DNA of 64,000 nucleotides from Lysinibacillus halotolerans. GTDB taxonomy: Bacteria; Bacillota; Bacilli; Bacillales_A; Planococcaceae. Below are positions 56,998 to 64,000 of the stretch, one piece after another. A program made the position numbers and the translations under genes. The stretch spans positions 1 to 64,000 of the forward strand of contig NZ_RHLQ01000008.1 of NCBI RefSeq assembly GCF_003711845.1, written 5' to 3'. Position 1 is the first letter of the stretch. Each line of letters opens with the position of its first letter. Below the pieces are notes generated by a model. The model had not been told where the DNA came from. It worked only from the letters and a program-made list of their open reading frames with translations, and searched no databases.

Positions 56998-58136
56998 ACA
57001 AAAAATATTTTATCATCCTCATACTACCACTTATCTTATTAGCTGGCTGTTGGGATTTAAATGAAAATGAACGCATGTATTATGCTTACGGTGTAGGTGT
57101 AGATTATCAAAATGATGAATATGTCATTTGGATTCAACTAATTAATTTTGCAACCATCGCAAAAACTGAGCAATCTACTATCGATGGGATGCAGTCACAA
57201 GTATCATCTGCTTCAGGAAAAACATTTGATGAAGCTCTTTTCAAGCTTTATCATGCAATAGATGAAAGGGTTTATTGGGGACATTTATCCCTTTTAATTT
57301 TTAGTGAAGAAGCGTTAAACCAAGGACGCGTGAACTCTGTTCTCAATACTCTAACCCGCTATACTGATACTCGTTACAATATTTGGGTATATTGTACTGA
57401 TCAACCTTTAGATCAATTCTTGATTACTGTTCCAGTTCTCAATAAAGGAATCAGTTTAACTGTTATAGGCGACCCTTTAAATTCATATGAACAGGAATCT
57501 TTTATTGACCCAATTGATATCAGAAGATTAATTATAGATTTGGATGAGCCTGGTCACGAAGCGAACATTCCATATATAACATTGAAAAAGGATTGGAAAA
57601 CACAAAAAGGTACTGAATCTACCATTAAAATTAATGGAGTCGGAGTTGTAACAACAAAAGGATTTAAAGGTTTTATTAAAAACGAAGATGTTAGCGGTCT
57701 TCAATGGATGAGTAATGAAACAAAACGAGGAGAAATTACAAATCAATACAAAAATAAATATTTAACTGTAACTCTCCGAAATATTAATGTAAATGTAGTG
57801 CCGAATGTTAATGGGAATGATGTAAAGTTCGATATAAATATTGGTTTGAATGGCACTTTAGCAAGCTTTGAAGAAAATTTAACCTCGAACAATATAAAGG
57901 AATTAGTCATTCAAGAAATGAAAAAAGAAATTACCCAAACTTATCAAGTTGCTTTGGAGAAGGATATTGATATTTATCACTTTTCAGAAGTATTATATCG
58001 AAAAAATGTAAAGGCATGGAAGAAGCTTCAACAAAATGGGAATATAAAATTAGATCATGATACAATCGGCAAAATTAATATTAAAATAGAAAAATTAACC
58101 TCAGGAAGAAAAGCCTTTAAAGAAACAATAAATTAA
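56994..58136 (+). CDS. germinant receptor lipoprotein C, second operon
   Basis: This 380-residue Ger(x)C lipoprotein has the signal and lipobox LLAGC and the typical CWDLNENERMYYAYGVGVDY opening. The C-terminal Spore_GerAC domain covers the last 170 residues. It anchors and completes the receptor in the spore inner membrane. ATGA overlap with subunit A; a terminator follows. Confidence 0.9.
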   Translation: MNKKYFIILILPLILLAGCWDLNENERMYYAYGVGVDYQNDEYVIWIQLINFATIAKTEQSTIDGMQSQVSSASGKTFDEALFKLYHAIDERVYWGHLSLLIFSEEALNQGRVNSVLNTLTRYTDTRYNIWVYCTDQPLDQFLITVPVLNKGISLTVIGDPLNSYEQESFIDPIDIRRLIIDLDEPGHEANIPYITLKKDWKTQKGTESTIKINGVGVVTTKGFKGFIKNEDVSGLQWMSNETKRGEITNQYKNKYLTVTLRNINVNVVPNVNGNDVKFDINIGLNGTLASFEENLTSNNIKELVIQEMKKEITQTYQVALEKDIDIYHFSEVLYRKNVKAWKKLQQNGNIKLDHDTIGKINIKIEKLTSGRKAFKETIN

Positions 58137-58173
58137 ACATATTTACCCTTTAGAAAATATTTTAACTGTCGAT

Positions 58174-58210
58174 AAACCTTCAGAATAATACAATCTGAAG
58201 GTTTTTGTTA
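58174..58210 (+). terminator. rho-independent terminator
   Basis: AAACCTTCAGA/TCTGAAGGTTT stem followed by TTG. Confidence 0.8.
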
Positions 58211-58355
58211 TTCAAGTTTGTTTCCTGGAAAAAAAGAATTTTTTAATTCTCCACTCATAGCGATTCATAACCGTGAAAAAATCCATATCTAAAATGCCCC
58301 AATCCCAATCAATAACAGTTATAATATTCCTAGTTTATTTACTAAGGAGTTTTGA

Positions 58356-58799
58356 TTGGTGATTCATTATAGACGTTTAATTAGAATGGAAAATATAGAA
58401 ATATTCAGGATTGTTAAAAACAGTGTTTCAATGGGATACCTTATCATTGAAGACTTAAGAAGAAATTTAAATGATACCGAAAAACAACTACTCCCCTTTA
58501 GAATAATGGAAGAAGAAGAACTGGCAGAGTACAAAAATCTAATTAAGATTTATATTCTTTCAGATGAGGAGTTAGCAGAGGAAGATAGAACGATATTTGA
58601 GGAATTTGCTATGGATTTAGTAGATTTAAAAGATGGCTGTTTATATATTCTTGAATCTTATGTACACGAGCAATTATTTATAGAGACTCCTCTAGATTTA
58701 CGAGTTGAAGATTATCAAAAAATGTTACATTTAGTTCAGTCGAGTTATGATATATCAAAATTAGATTTGAGAAAAACAATGTATTTATCACAAGAATAA
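58356..58799 (+). CDS. hypothetical acidic protein
   Basis: This is an acidic, helix-rich soluble protein of up to 147 residues. TTG at 58356 lies six bases after AAGGAG; a GTG at 58359 and an ATG at 58386 are alternatives. Segments such as MEEEELAEYKNLIKIYIL and FEEFAMDLVDLKDG show no catalytic motif. I recognise no family. Confidence 0.6.
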   Translation: MVIHYRRLIRMENIEIFRIVKNSVSMGYLIIEDLRRNLNDTEKQLLPFRIMEEEELAEYKNLIKIYILSDEELAEEDRTIFEEFAMDLVDLKDGCLYILESYVHEQLFIETPLDLRVEDYQKMLHLVQSSYDISKLDLRKTMYLSQE

Positions 58800-58893
58800 C
58801 CGTGTATCTAAGTTCATGATGCAAAGTATTCCCTCTAGAATCTCTAGCCTATATTTTCCTTCAAAAATGGATATAAGACATCATAACCTGTCT

Positions 58894-58922
58894 TTGACAT
58901 TAAGATAGTAGCCTGATACAAT
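58894..58922 (+). promoter_or_regulatory. sigma-A promoter of the MerR-type gene
   Basis: TTGACA (58894-58899), a 17-base spacer and TACAAT (58917-58922). The exact palindrome GAGTTAACTC at 58937-58946 stands just downstream and may be the regulator's operator. Confidence 0.65.
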
Positions 58923-58978
58923 CTTTAAACAAGATAGAGTTAACTCGAAGTCTATCAACGTAGAAAGGGAATAGCAAA

Positions 58979-59392
58979 ATGAATACCTATACAATAAGCG
59001 AAGTTGCAAAACAATTGAATCTTACCGTATATACATTACGTTATTACGATAAAGAGGGACTTTTGCCTTTTGTGGAACGGACATCTAGCGGCATAAGGAT
59101 GTTTAAAGAATCCGATATCGAAGCTTTAAAAGTGATAGAATGTCTAAAATCAACAGGTATGCCGATTAAGGAGATTAAAAACTTCATTGATTGGTGTTCT
59201 GATGGGGATTCAACATTGCAACAAAGATATGACATGTTTATAGAAAGAAAAGCTAGTGTTGAGGCACAAATGGAAGAATTGAAAAAAACATTAGAACTCA
59301 TTGACCATAAATGTAACTATTACAAAACTGCATTAGAAGCTGGCACGGAGGATGTTCATAAATCGAATAAAATAGAGATCCCCCATTCATAG
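58979..59392 (+). CDS. MerR-family transcriptional regulator
   Basis: This 137-residue regulator has the N-terminal winged helix (TISEVAKQLNLTVYTLRYYDKEGLLPF), a second helix pair around SSGIRMFKESDIEALKVIECLKSTGMPIKEIK and a long coiled-coil dimer helix (about 75-115). Cys55 and Cys72 could be sensing residues, as in the aldehyde-responsive AdhR branch, but this is inference. Probably autoregulated through its own promoter. A target gene is not adjacent. Confidence 0.85.
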   Translation: MNTYTISEVAKQLNLTVYTLRYYDKEGLLPFVERTSSGIRMFKESDIEALKVIECLKSTGMPIKEIKNFIDWCSDGDSTLQQRYDMFIERKASVEAQMEELKKTLELIDHKCNYYKTALEAGTEDVHKSNKIEIPHS

Positions 59393-59607
59393 ACTTGTAT
59401 TATGGATTTATAATCAAAAATGTCACCTTTCAATTCACTTCAGCACTCAATTTGCTGTACACCATCTACAATAACATTAAAGGTACATATTTTGTCACAG
59501 CAACAGCAACAATATTGATTTATACGAAAAAACGGATTTAATTCCATTTGACAAGTTGGAAACGTTCTTTACTGAAAATTTAAAGTAACAATTATTTAAA
59601 TATATGA
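59393..59607 (+). pseudogene. possible C-terminal gene relic next to the MerR gene
   Basis: A short plus-strand frame ends DLYEKTDLIPFDKLETFF... and stops at TAA 59586-59588. It has protein-like composition but an in-frame TAA close upstream and no start. It may be the tail of a lost MerR target gene. The family is not identifiable. Confidence 0.25.
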
Positions 59608-59648
59608 ATTTAAAAGCTCCCGTTATTACGGGAGCTTTTAATATGTTT
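59608..59648. terminator. bidirectional terminator
   Basis: TAAAAGCTCCCG/CGGGAGCTTTTA stem between convergent units. Confidence 0.85.
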
Positions 59649-59724
59649 AGTTAACTAATTCATAAGTATAATTACTTATTTAGTCTAGAGATATAGATTA
59701 ACATATCGGTATTGTTGAGAATAA

Positions 59725-60126
59725 CTATTGTTTTACGTGTTCGTATTTCAATATTTCAATAGTAAATCCATGATTACATTTTTGCTTATTTATTTTGTCA
59801 CTATCACAAGATGGGGAAATTTTAACCTGAACAATATCTTCTTTAAAATCTTCAATTTTATTCGAAGGAATTTCTATTTTTATAGTAACATCATACGAAT
59901 GATCTTCTTCATAAGAGATATCAACAATTCCCTTCCACTGCCAATCAAAAAGAGAATTCTTACCATATTCCCTTAATACTCTTTTATCAACAGTTGGAAA
60001 TATTATATCTAAGATAATATCCTCTGTAGTAACATATAGTTTTTCTACTTCATTTGACTTAACAATTTGCGTAGGTGTAAAAACGCTAAAAAGTATACCG
60101 AATAAGAATAATAGTGGCTTAATCAT
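59725..60126 (-). CDS. secreted DUF3888-like protein
   Basis: This 133-residue protein has an N-terminal signal (KPLLFLFGILFSVFTP) and an extracytoplasmic domain with TTEDIILDIIFPTVDKRVLREYG, which resembles DUF3888, a family of small secreted Bacillus proteins without known function. Two Cys residues (CDS...KCNHG) may form a disulphide. AAGGTG precedes the ATG. Single-gene unit. Confidence 0.6.
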   Translation of the reverse strand: MIKPLLFLFGILFSVFTPTQIVKSNEVEKLYVTTEDIILDIIFPTVDKRVLREYGKNSLFDWQWKGIVDISYEEDHSYDVTIKIEIPSNKIEDFKEDIVQVKISPSCDSDKINKQKCNHGFTIEILKYEHVKQ

Positions 60127-60269
60127 TTACATACACACCTTTAAATTATATTTATTCTTATTCTTTACATATTGTATCTATTTATTTCTAGAATAATGTG
60201 GATGTAGTATTAACTATTTTACTTTTTTGTAAAATCTAGCTATTCCTTGATTTTCGTTACTTATATTAC

Positions 60270-60298
60270 ATTGACAAGAGTAGCAAAATTTTGTATAT
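60270..60298 (+). promoter_or_regulatory. sigma-A promoter of the manganese-riboswitch leader
   Basis: TTGACA (60270-60275), a 17-base spacer with TG just before the -10, and TATATT (60293-60298). Transcription would start shortly before the riboswitch. Confidence 0.7.
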
Positions 60299-60321
60299 TA
60301 AATTTAATCAATATGAATAGT

Positions 60322-60426
60322 TCTCCTAAAGGGGAGTAGCTTTAACAGCGAAGTCGTCATTACGGAAGATTTAGTTCTTCTCGGCTTTGTTGGCAACGAA
60401 CTTGTTGTTAGCAAGACCTTTACCTC
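60322..60426 (+). promoter_or_regulatory. yybP-ykoY (Mn2+) riboswitch
   Basis: The leader has the conserved 5' segment AAAGGGGAGTAGC at about 60328, the CGAAGTCGTCATTACGG middle part, and the 3' core CGGCTTTGTTGGCAACGAAC...GCAAGACCTTTACC. These are the hallmark elements of the manganese-sensing yybP-ykoY class, which turns genes on when Mn2+ is high. The downstream TerC gene is the usual target. Confidence 0.9.
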
Positions 60427-60450
60427 TGTAACGGTAAAGGTCTTTTATTT
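60415..60450 (+). terminator. first terminator in the Mn2+ leader
   Basis: GACCTTTACC/GGTAAAGGTC stem followed by TTTTATTTTTTT. Its 5' arm overlaps the 3' end of the aptamer, as expected for the riboswitch expression platform. Confidence 0.85.
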
Positions 60451-60452
60451 TT

Positions 60453-60492
60453 TTAAAACCTTTATCTAACGAGATAAAGGTTTTTTGTTTTT
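60453..60492 (+). terminator. second tandem terminator in the Mn2+ leader
   Basis: AAAACCTTTATCT/AGATAAAGGTTTT stem with a 4-base loop followed by TTGTTTTTT, only a few bases after the first terminator and related to it in sequence (ACCTTTAYCT). Confidence 0.8.
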
Positions 60493-60605
60493 TAAAGTAA
60501 ACATTCTCAAATGAACGGAGTTGGAATGGATGAAGCTTAATGTTAATTGGTAATCACTTATGTTTTTTATAAATAGTTGGATTATAAATTAAGGGGGAAT
60601 TAAAA

Positions 60606-61394
60606 TTGGATATATCTTTATTATTGGAATACGGTTGGGTATTACTACTTTTAGTTGGACTTGAAGGGTTACTAGCAGCGGATAATGCACTCGTTTTAGC
60701 CATTATGGTGAAACATCTTCCAGAAAAGGAAAGGAAAAAGGCCCTATTTTATGGGTTAGCCGGTGCTTTTATTTTCCGCTTTGCTTCATTATTTATCATT
60801 TCTTTTCTTGTCGATGTATGGCAAATTCAAGCACTCGGAGCATTATATCTTTTATTCATCGCCATTAACCACATTGTAAGGAAAATTTTCTTTAAAAAGA
60901 AAGAAGAAGAAACTGAAGAAAAAGAAAAGAAAAAATCTGGTTTTTGGGGAACAGTTATAAAAGTCGAGTTAGCTGATATCGCTTTTGCGATCGACTCCAT
61001 TTTAGCAGCAGTTGCTCTAGCCATGACGCTTCCAAATACAACTCTACCTCAAATTGGTGGAATGGACGGAGGAAAATTCCTCGTTATCTTTATAGGTGGT
61101 TTTATAGGGTTAATCATAATGCGATTCGCTGCAAACCTTTTTGTAAAACTACTCCATTCAAGACCTGGACTTGAAATAGCTGCCTTTGCCATCGTTGGTT
61201 GGGTTGGTGTCAAACTTGCAGTATTAACATTAGGCCATCCAGAAATCGGAGTTATATCTCATGATTTTGCCCATTCAACGGAATGGAAACTAATCTTCTA
61301 CGCTGTATTAATCTCCATTGCAGTAGCCGGTTGGTTTTTATCAAAGGATAAAAAAGAAGAAGTCGCTACAGAAGAAGAACCTACAGCCGAATAA
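60606..61394 (+). CDS. TerC-family manganese exporter
   Basis: This 262-residue protein has seven to eight membrane helices. The TerC signature is visible: EGLLAADNALVLAIMVKHLP near residue 21, with the metal-coordinating Asp, and ADIAFAIDSILAAVALAM near residue 123. A charged loop (about 95-115) and an acidic tail are present. YkoY/MeeY-type TerC proteins export Mn2+ or load it onto secreted enzymes. Control by the manganese riboswitch supports this. The start is TTG behind AAGGGGG. Confidence 0.9.
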   Translation: MDISLLLEYGWVLLLLVGLEGLLAADNALVLAIMVKHLPEKERKKALFYGLAGAFIFRFASLFIISFLVDVWQIQALGALYLLFIAINHIVRKIFFKKKEEETEEKEKKKSGFWGTVIKVELADIAFAIDSILAAVALAMTLPNTTLPQIGGMDGGKFLVIFIGGFIGLIIMRFAANLFVKLLHSRPGLEIAAFAIVGWVGVKLAVLTLGHPEIGVISHDFAHSTEWKLIFYAVLISIAVAGWFLSKDKKEEVATEEEPTAE

Positions 61395-61405
61395 TGTCCT
61401 TTTAC

Positions 61406-61440
61406 CGGGAAGGGATATACCCCTTCCCTTTTACTTTTCA
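61406..61440 (+). terminator. rho-independent terminator
   Basis: GGGAAGGG/CCCTTCCC stem followed by TTTTACTTTT after the TerC gene. Confidence 0.8.
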
Positions 61441-61474
61441 TTTATTTCTTTTACTTAAATTGATGTTCTTAATA

Positions 61475-62338
61475 TTAATTTAGACCTTTAAATTGCATTT
61501 GAATCGGTTGATTTTCTTCCATAGTTGCTCGATATAAAATAATTTCATTTGTTGGAAATTTTGAAGAATCGGATTCCACTTTAAAATTTGTATCCAAAGC
61601 AATTGTCCAAACAGGTTCATTATTTTTCATTAACACAATAGCCAAAGTGCCAAACTGTACAATATGATCCCAATCATACCGCTCTGTAATACCCTTTTTT
61701 TCTATAACCGTTATACCATCCGTATCACTTATCATTTCTAAGTCTCCACCTTGCCATTTCCCTTGAATTTCCGGACCTACATTATAATAAGATAAACCGC
61801 TATTTCGATCACCATAAGTAGCAATAAATTGATGAACGGTTTGGTTCTTTGCTTTGTATGTAAAAGCCGCAATATCATTAGCCAACCATTCCACTTTAAA
61901 TTCTCCATTCATTTCATACGGTAACTTTTCCGTTGGCCGCGCAAAAATAAGAAAAGATGACCGATAATAAATCGACTCCCCTTCTTTTCGATCTTCTTTA
62001 ATGGATAGTACATGTTTAAAATCCGGTGATATACTGACTATATTTCGAACTTGTTGGTTATTCGAAATACATAATCCGATATTCACAGCAATCAACACAA
62101 TCCCGATAATGAAAGTAAACCAAAGTGATATTTTATTAAGTCGAAGAAGCAATACAACAGCAAAAAATAAGCATATAACAAAACAAATGTTGATTATGTA
62201 AAATAAACGATTATCAATATATTCAATTTGATATTTTTCATGGCCTAAAAAGTAACCTACTTGCAAGCAAAAGAAACCTATTGCCAAAAAGAATAGTACC
62301 CATGCTATAACGTCAATGCTTTTCCCTTTGTTATTCAC
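61475..62338 (-). CDS. membrane protein with extracytoplasmic C-terminal domain
   Basis: This 287-residue protein has three to four helices in the first 110 residues (IAWVLFFLAIGFFCLQVGYFLG and two more) and then a beta-rich soluble domain of about 175 residues. I recognise no family. It starts at GTG (62338), nine bases after AGGAGG, and overlaps the upstream Asp-box gene by eight bases, so the two are translated together and likely act together at the cell surface. Confidence 0.65.
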   Translation of the reverse strand: MNNKGKSIDVIAWVLFFLAIGFFCLQVGYFLGHEKYQIEYIDNRLFYIINICFVICLFFAVVLLLRLNKISLWFTFIIGIVLIAVNIGLCISNNQQVRNIVSISPDFKHVLSIKEDRKEGESIYYRSSFLIFARPTEKLPYEMNGEFKVEWLANDIAAFTYKAKNQTVHQFIATYGDRNSGLSYYNVGPEIQGKWQGGDLEMISDTDGITVIEKKGITERYDWDHIVQFGTLAIVLMKNNEPVWTIALDTNFKVESDSSKFPTNEIILYRATMEENQPIQMQFKGLN

Positions 62339-63275
62339 AAGGTACTACCTCCTTTTGAAATGTCCAATTTAGACCATTATCTGTTGAGATAAATTTTCCT
62401 TTTACTTTCCCACCTTGATAATCACCATTCGGTCCTTGATTGATAAGTACAGCTAAATGGTCATCTTCTTTAAAAGGAATTTCCGCGGTAACGAAAATTT
62501 GTTTGAATTCTGTTGGAATTTGAATGTTCGATTTCGTCCATGACTCGCCACTATTTTGTGTAACATAAAAGTCTGGTTCTTCAGGATTAATCGTTCCAAA
62601 GGATAAAAAACCAGTTGTTTCATCGATAAATCCACCATCTGAAATTAAGCGCGTTACACCAGAGTCATTCGTTTCTTTCCACGTTACTCCTCCATCATTC
62701 GTTATAAAAACGACGGAATATTCTTGTGACATAGTCCGGTCTCCTGATAAAATGACATAGCCAAATTGATCATTCAAAAAAGCTACTTTCCGAAAACGTA
62801 ACACTGGAAACTGTTCCGAAACGACTCCATCTTGCCATGTATTTCCCTGATCCATGGAATATTTTAATACAACCCGTTGACTCGCCAAATTTTGTCCATC
62901 GGTATATAAAAAAGCAGCCCTTTCTTTGTTAAGAACAAAACTATTTTCGATCAGTTCTTGCTGATTCCCATTATATTCTCCTGAAAATAAATCGCTTATT
63001 GCAACAGGAACGGTAGTCCAACTCTTCCCATTATTATAAGTTATGTTTAGTTCGTCACTTTGTAATGAATAACCAATTGAATCCTCAGTCAAAATGGGGT
63101 GTAATGGGTCCAACTCCAACTCGGCTGATGGATTTTCTGTTTCCTTTTGTTCTTCAAAAATTTGTTCTGGTGTCGATAAAGTAGTTTGACCGTCTTCTTG
63201 AAAAGCAACTATGGCGATACAAATGACCAAAACCATTAATATAGCGACCGTAATGATTAATTTTTTCAAACTCAA
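62331..63275 (-). CDS. membrane-anchored Asp-box (BNR/sialidase-like) protein
   Basis: This protein of about 314 residues has an N-terminal anchor helix (KLIITVAILMVLVICIAIVAF) and a beta-propeller-like part with four Asp-box motifs: SMDQGNTW, TNDGGVTW, TQNSGESW and STDNGLNW. These occur in sialidases and in Ycf48-like assembly factors; catalytic residues of sialidases are not evident. The start is probably the second of three TTG codons (63275, five bases after AGGAGG). It heads a two-gene operon. Confidence 0.7.
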   Translation of the reverse strand: MSLKKLIITVAILMVLVICIAIVAFQEDGQTTLSTPEQIFEEQKETENPSAELELDPLHPILTEDSIGYSLQSDELNITYNNGKSWTTVPVAISDLFSGEYNGNQQELIENSFVLNKERAAFLYTDGQNLASQRVVLKYSMDQGNTWQDGVVSEQFPVLRFRKVAFLNDQFGYVILSGDRTMSQEYSVVFITNDGGVTWKETNDSGVTRLISDGGFIDETTGFLSFGTINPEEPDFYVTQNSGESWTKSNIQIPTEFKQIFVTAEIPFKEDDHLAVLINQGPNGDYQGGKVKGKFISTDNGLNWTFQKEVVPCE

Positions 63276-63369
63276 CAATCCCTCCTCTTTGTTTTCAAAT
63301 TATGGAAATATCAAATTTTGTACTATGACGTTCAAAAATATAAAAAAGTTCTAGAATAGCGTGTTCATG

Positions 63370-63403
63370 ATAAAAAAGAGGCAAGCTCAATTGCTTCCCT
63401 CTT
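63370..63403 (-). terminator. terminator of the MurE-like gene
   Basis: AAGAGG.AAGC/GCTT.CCTCTT stem with one mismatch, followed on the minus strand by TTTTTTAT. Confidence 0.65.
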
Positions 63404-64000
63404 ACATACTACTCCTTTTTTCTCTATTTTCGATATATAAAACCGTTTCTTTATCTGAATGAGTAGGTATACGAAATGATTGTTTGTACTGTTCATGTCC
63501 TTTTCCAGTAATGATAATCCAATCACCTTGTTCACTATTTTCAATAGCCCACTTGATTGCTTCCGTTCGATCGGGTAATACAATCCCTTTATTGTTCCCA
63601 TAATCGTTATTTAGTTGATTTAAGATGTCCATCATTTCATTTAAAGGAACTGTATTCAAATCATCTACAGTTAAAATAAATTGGTCACTTAGTTCAGTGG
63701 AAACTTTTATAATCCCTTCTCTCTTACTTTCATCTCGATCTCCACGAAAGCCAAAAATATGGATAATCCGTTTTGCACCATATTTTTTGGCAGTCGTTAA
63801 ACAATGATAGATTGCATCCGCTGTATGAGCATAATCCACTATCACAGTAGCTCGATTATGTAAGGATATAATTTCAAATCTCCCTTTGACTCCTTTAAAT
63901 TGTTGAATGGCTTGAATAATGAACTCCTTTTTAATTCCTAACAATTTAGCTGTGATATACGCCATTATCGTATTATACATATTGTGGACACCTATCATAG
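63402..64000 (-). CDS. 3' part of a MurE-like Mur ligase
   Basis: The readable 199 codons are the end of a Mur-ligase-family protein whose start lies beyond the window. IGVHNMYNTIMAYITAKLLG is the central-domain exit, FKGVKGRFEI the linker, VDYAHTADAI and FGFRGDRDESKRE the C-terminal domain motifs, and ITGKGHEQYK the late loop, as in MurE. The position of the diaminopimelate-binding DNPR box reads DDLNTVP, so the added residue may differ, or this may be a paralogue with another role. Confidence 0.75.
   Translation of the reverse strand, partial: MIGVHNMYNTIMAYITAKLLGIKKEFIIQAIQQFKGVKGRFEIISLHNRATVIVDYAHTADAIYHCLTTAKKYGAKRIIHIFGFRGDRDESKREGIIKVSTELSDQFILTVDDLNTVPLNEMMDILNQLNNDYGNNKGIVLPDRTEAIKWAIENSEQGDWIIITGKGHEQYKQSFRIPTHSDKETVLYIENREKRSSM

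Noticed and set aside
1-64000. CRISPR array, prophage, intact insertion sequence, tRNA or rRNA
   Set aside because: No regularly spaced repeats, phage structural genes, complete transposase or RNA gene folds were seen on either strand.

Overview
The window is a low-GC Gram-positive chromosome segment. Shine-Dalgarno sequences of the AGGAGG type, rho-independent terminators after most transcription units, an S-box riboswitch, a yybP-ykoY riboswitch, two spore-germinant-receptor operons and the gene neighbourhood plsY-parE-parC all point to an endospore-forming member of the Bacillales (Bacillaceae or a close family). I cannot name the genus from the sequence alone. TTG start codons are unusually common: ten genes appear to use one.

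Layout. 1-5085: the tail of one gene, a block of three hairpins, a small hypothetical gene, an YxcD-type gene pair, a YhdT/PanF pantothenate symporter pair, an unknown gene, a GIY-YIG protein and a hotdog thioesterase. 5187-9764: a two-gene unit with a 1262-residue UPF1-like SF1 helicase, split by about 500 residues of coiled coil, and a winged-helix-like partner. 9771-11034: SAM-riboswitch-controlled metA. 11077-13936: an ECF sigma factor with its DUF4179-type membrane regulator, then an MBL-fold hydrolase. 14076-19250: a catabolic operon (GntP-type permease, 3-hydroxyacyl-CoA dehydrogenase, CoA-transferase A and B, MFS carrier) behind a probable cre site. These genes would import a short hydroxy or keto acid, move CoA onto it and oxidise it. 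19252-24468: another permease, a CapA-type lipoprotein that seems to start at ATT, an esterase and a VanW lipoprotein. 24673-31741: a chemoreceptor, a GerA-B-C receptor operon and a second VanW protein. 31839-41895: metabolic and transport genes, a DUF255 protein, a lipoprotein gene cut by an in-frame TGA, a HesB-like protein and plsY. 42270-48950: parE-parC (topoisomerase IV) and a DUF485/acetate-type symporter pair. 48951-54419: an AT-rich, gene-poor zone with a KtrA/KtrC-type potassium gating protein and decayed genes (a frameshifted double ribbon-helix-helix gene, a truncated TauE/SafE gene). 54420-58210: a second germinant-receptor operon in B-A-C order. 58356-64000: a small unknown gene, a MerR regulator, a DUF3888-like secreted protein, a TerC protein under a manganese riboswitch with two tandem terminators, a membrane/Asp-box pair, and the 3' end of a MurE-like ligase.

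I found no tRNA, rRNA, CRISPR array, intact insertion sequence or prophage. Most of the window is ordinary core and metabolic content. The items most worth a second look are the coiled-coil helicase operon, the ATT-initiated CapA gene, the TGA-interrupted lipoprotein, the decayed double ribbon-helix-helix gene, the double-terminator manganese leader and the unusual make-up of the CoA-transferase operon. None is proven to be a new system from sequence alone.
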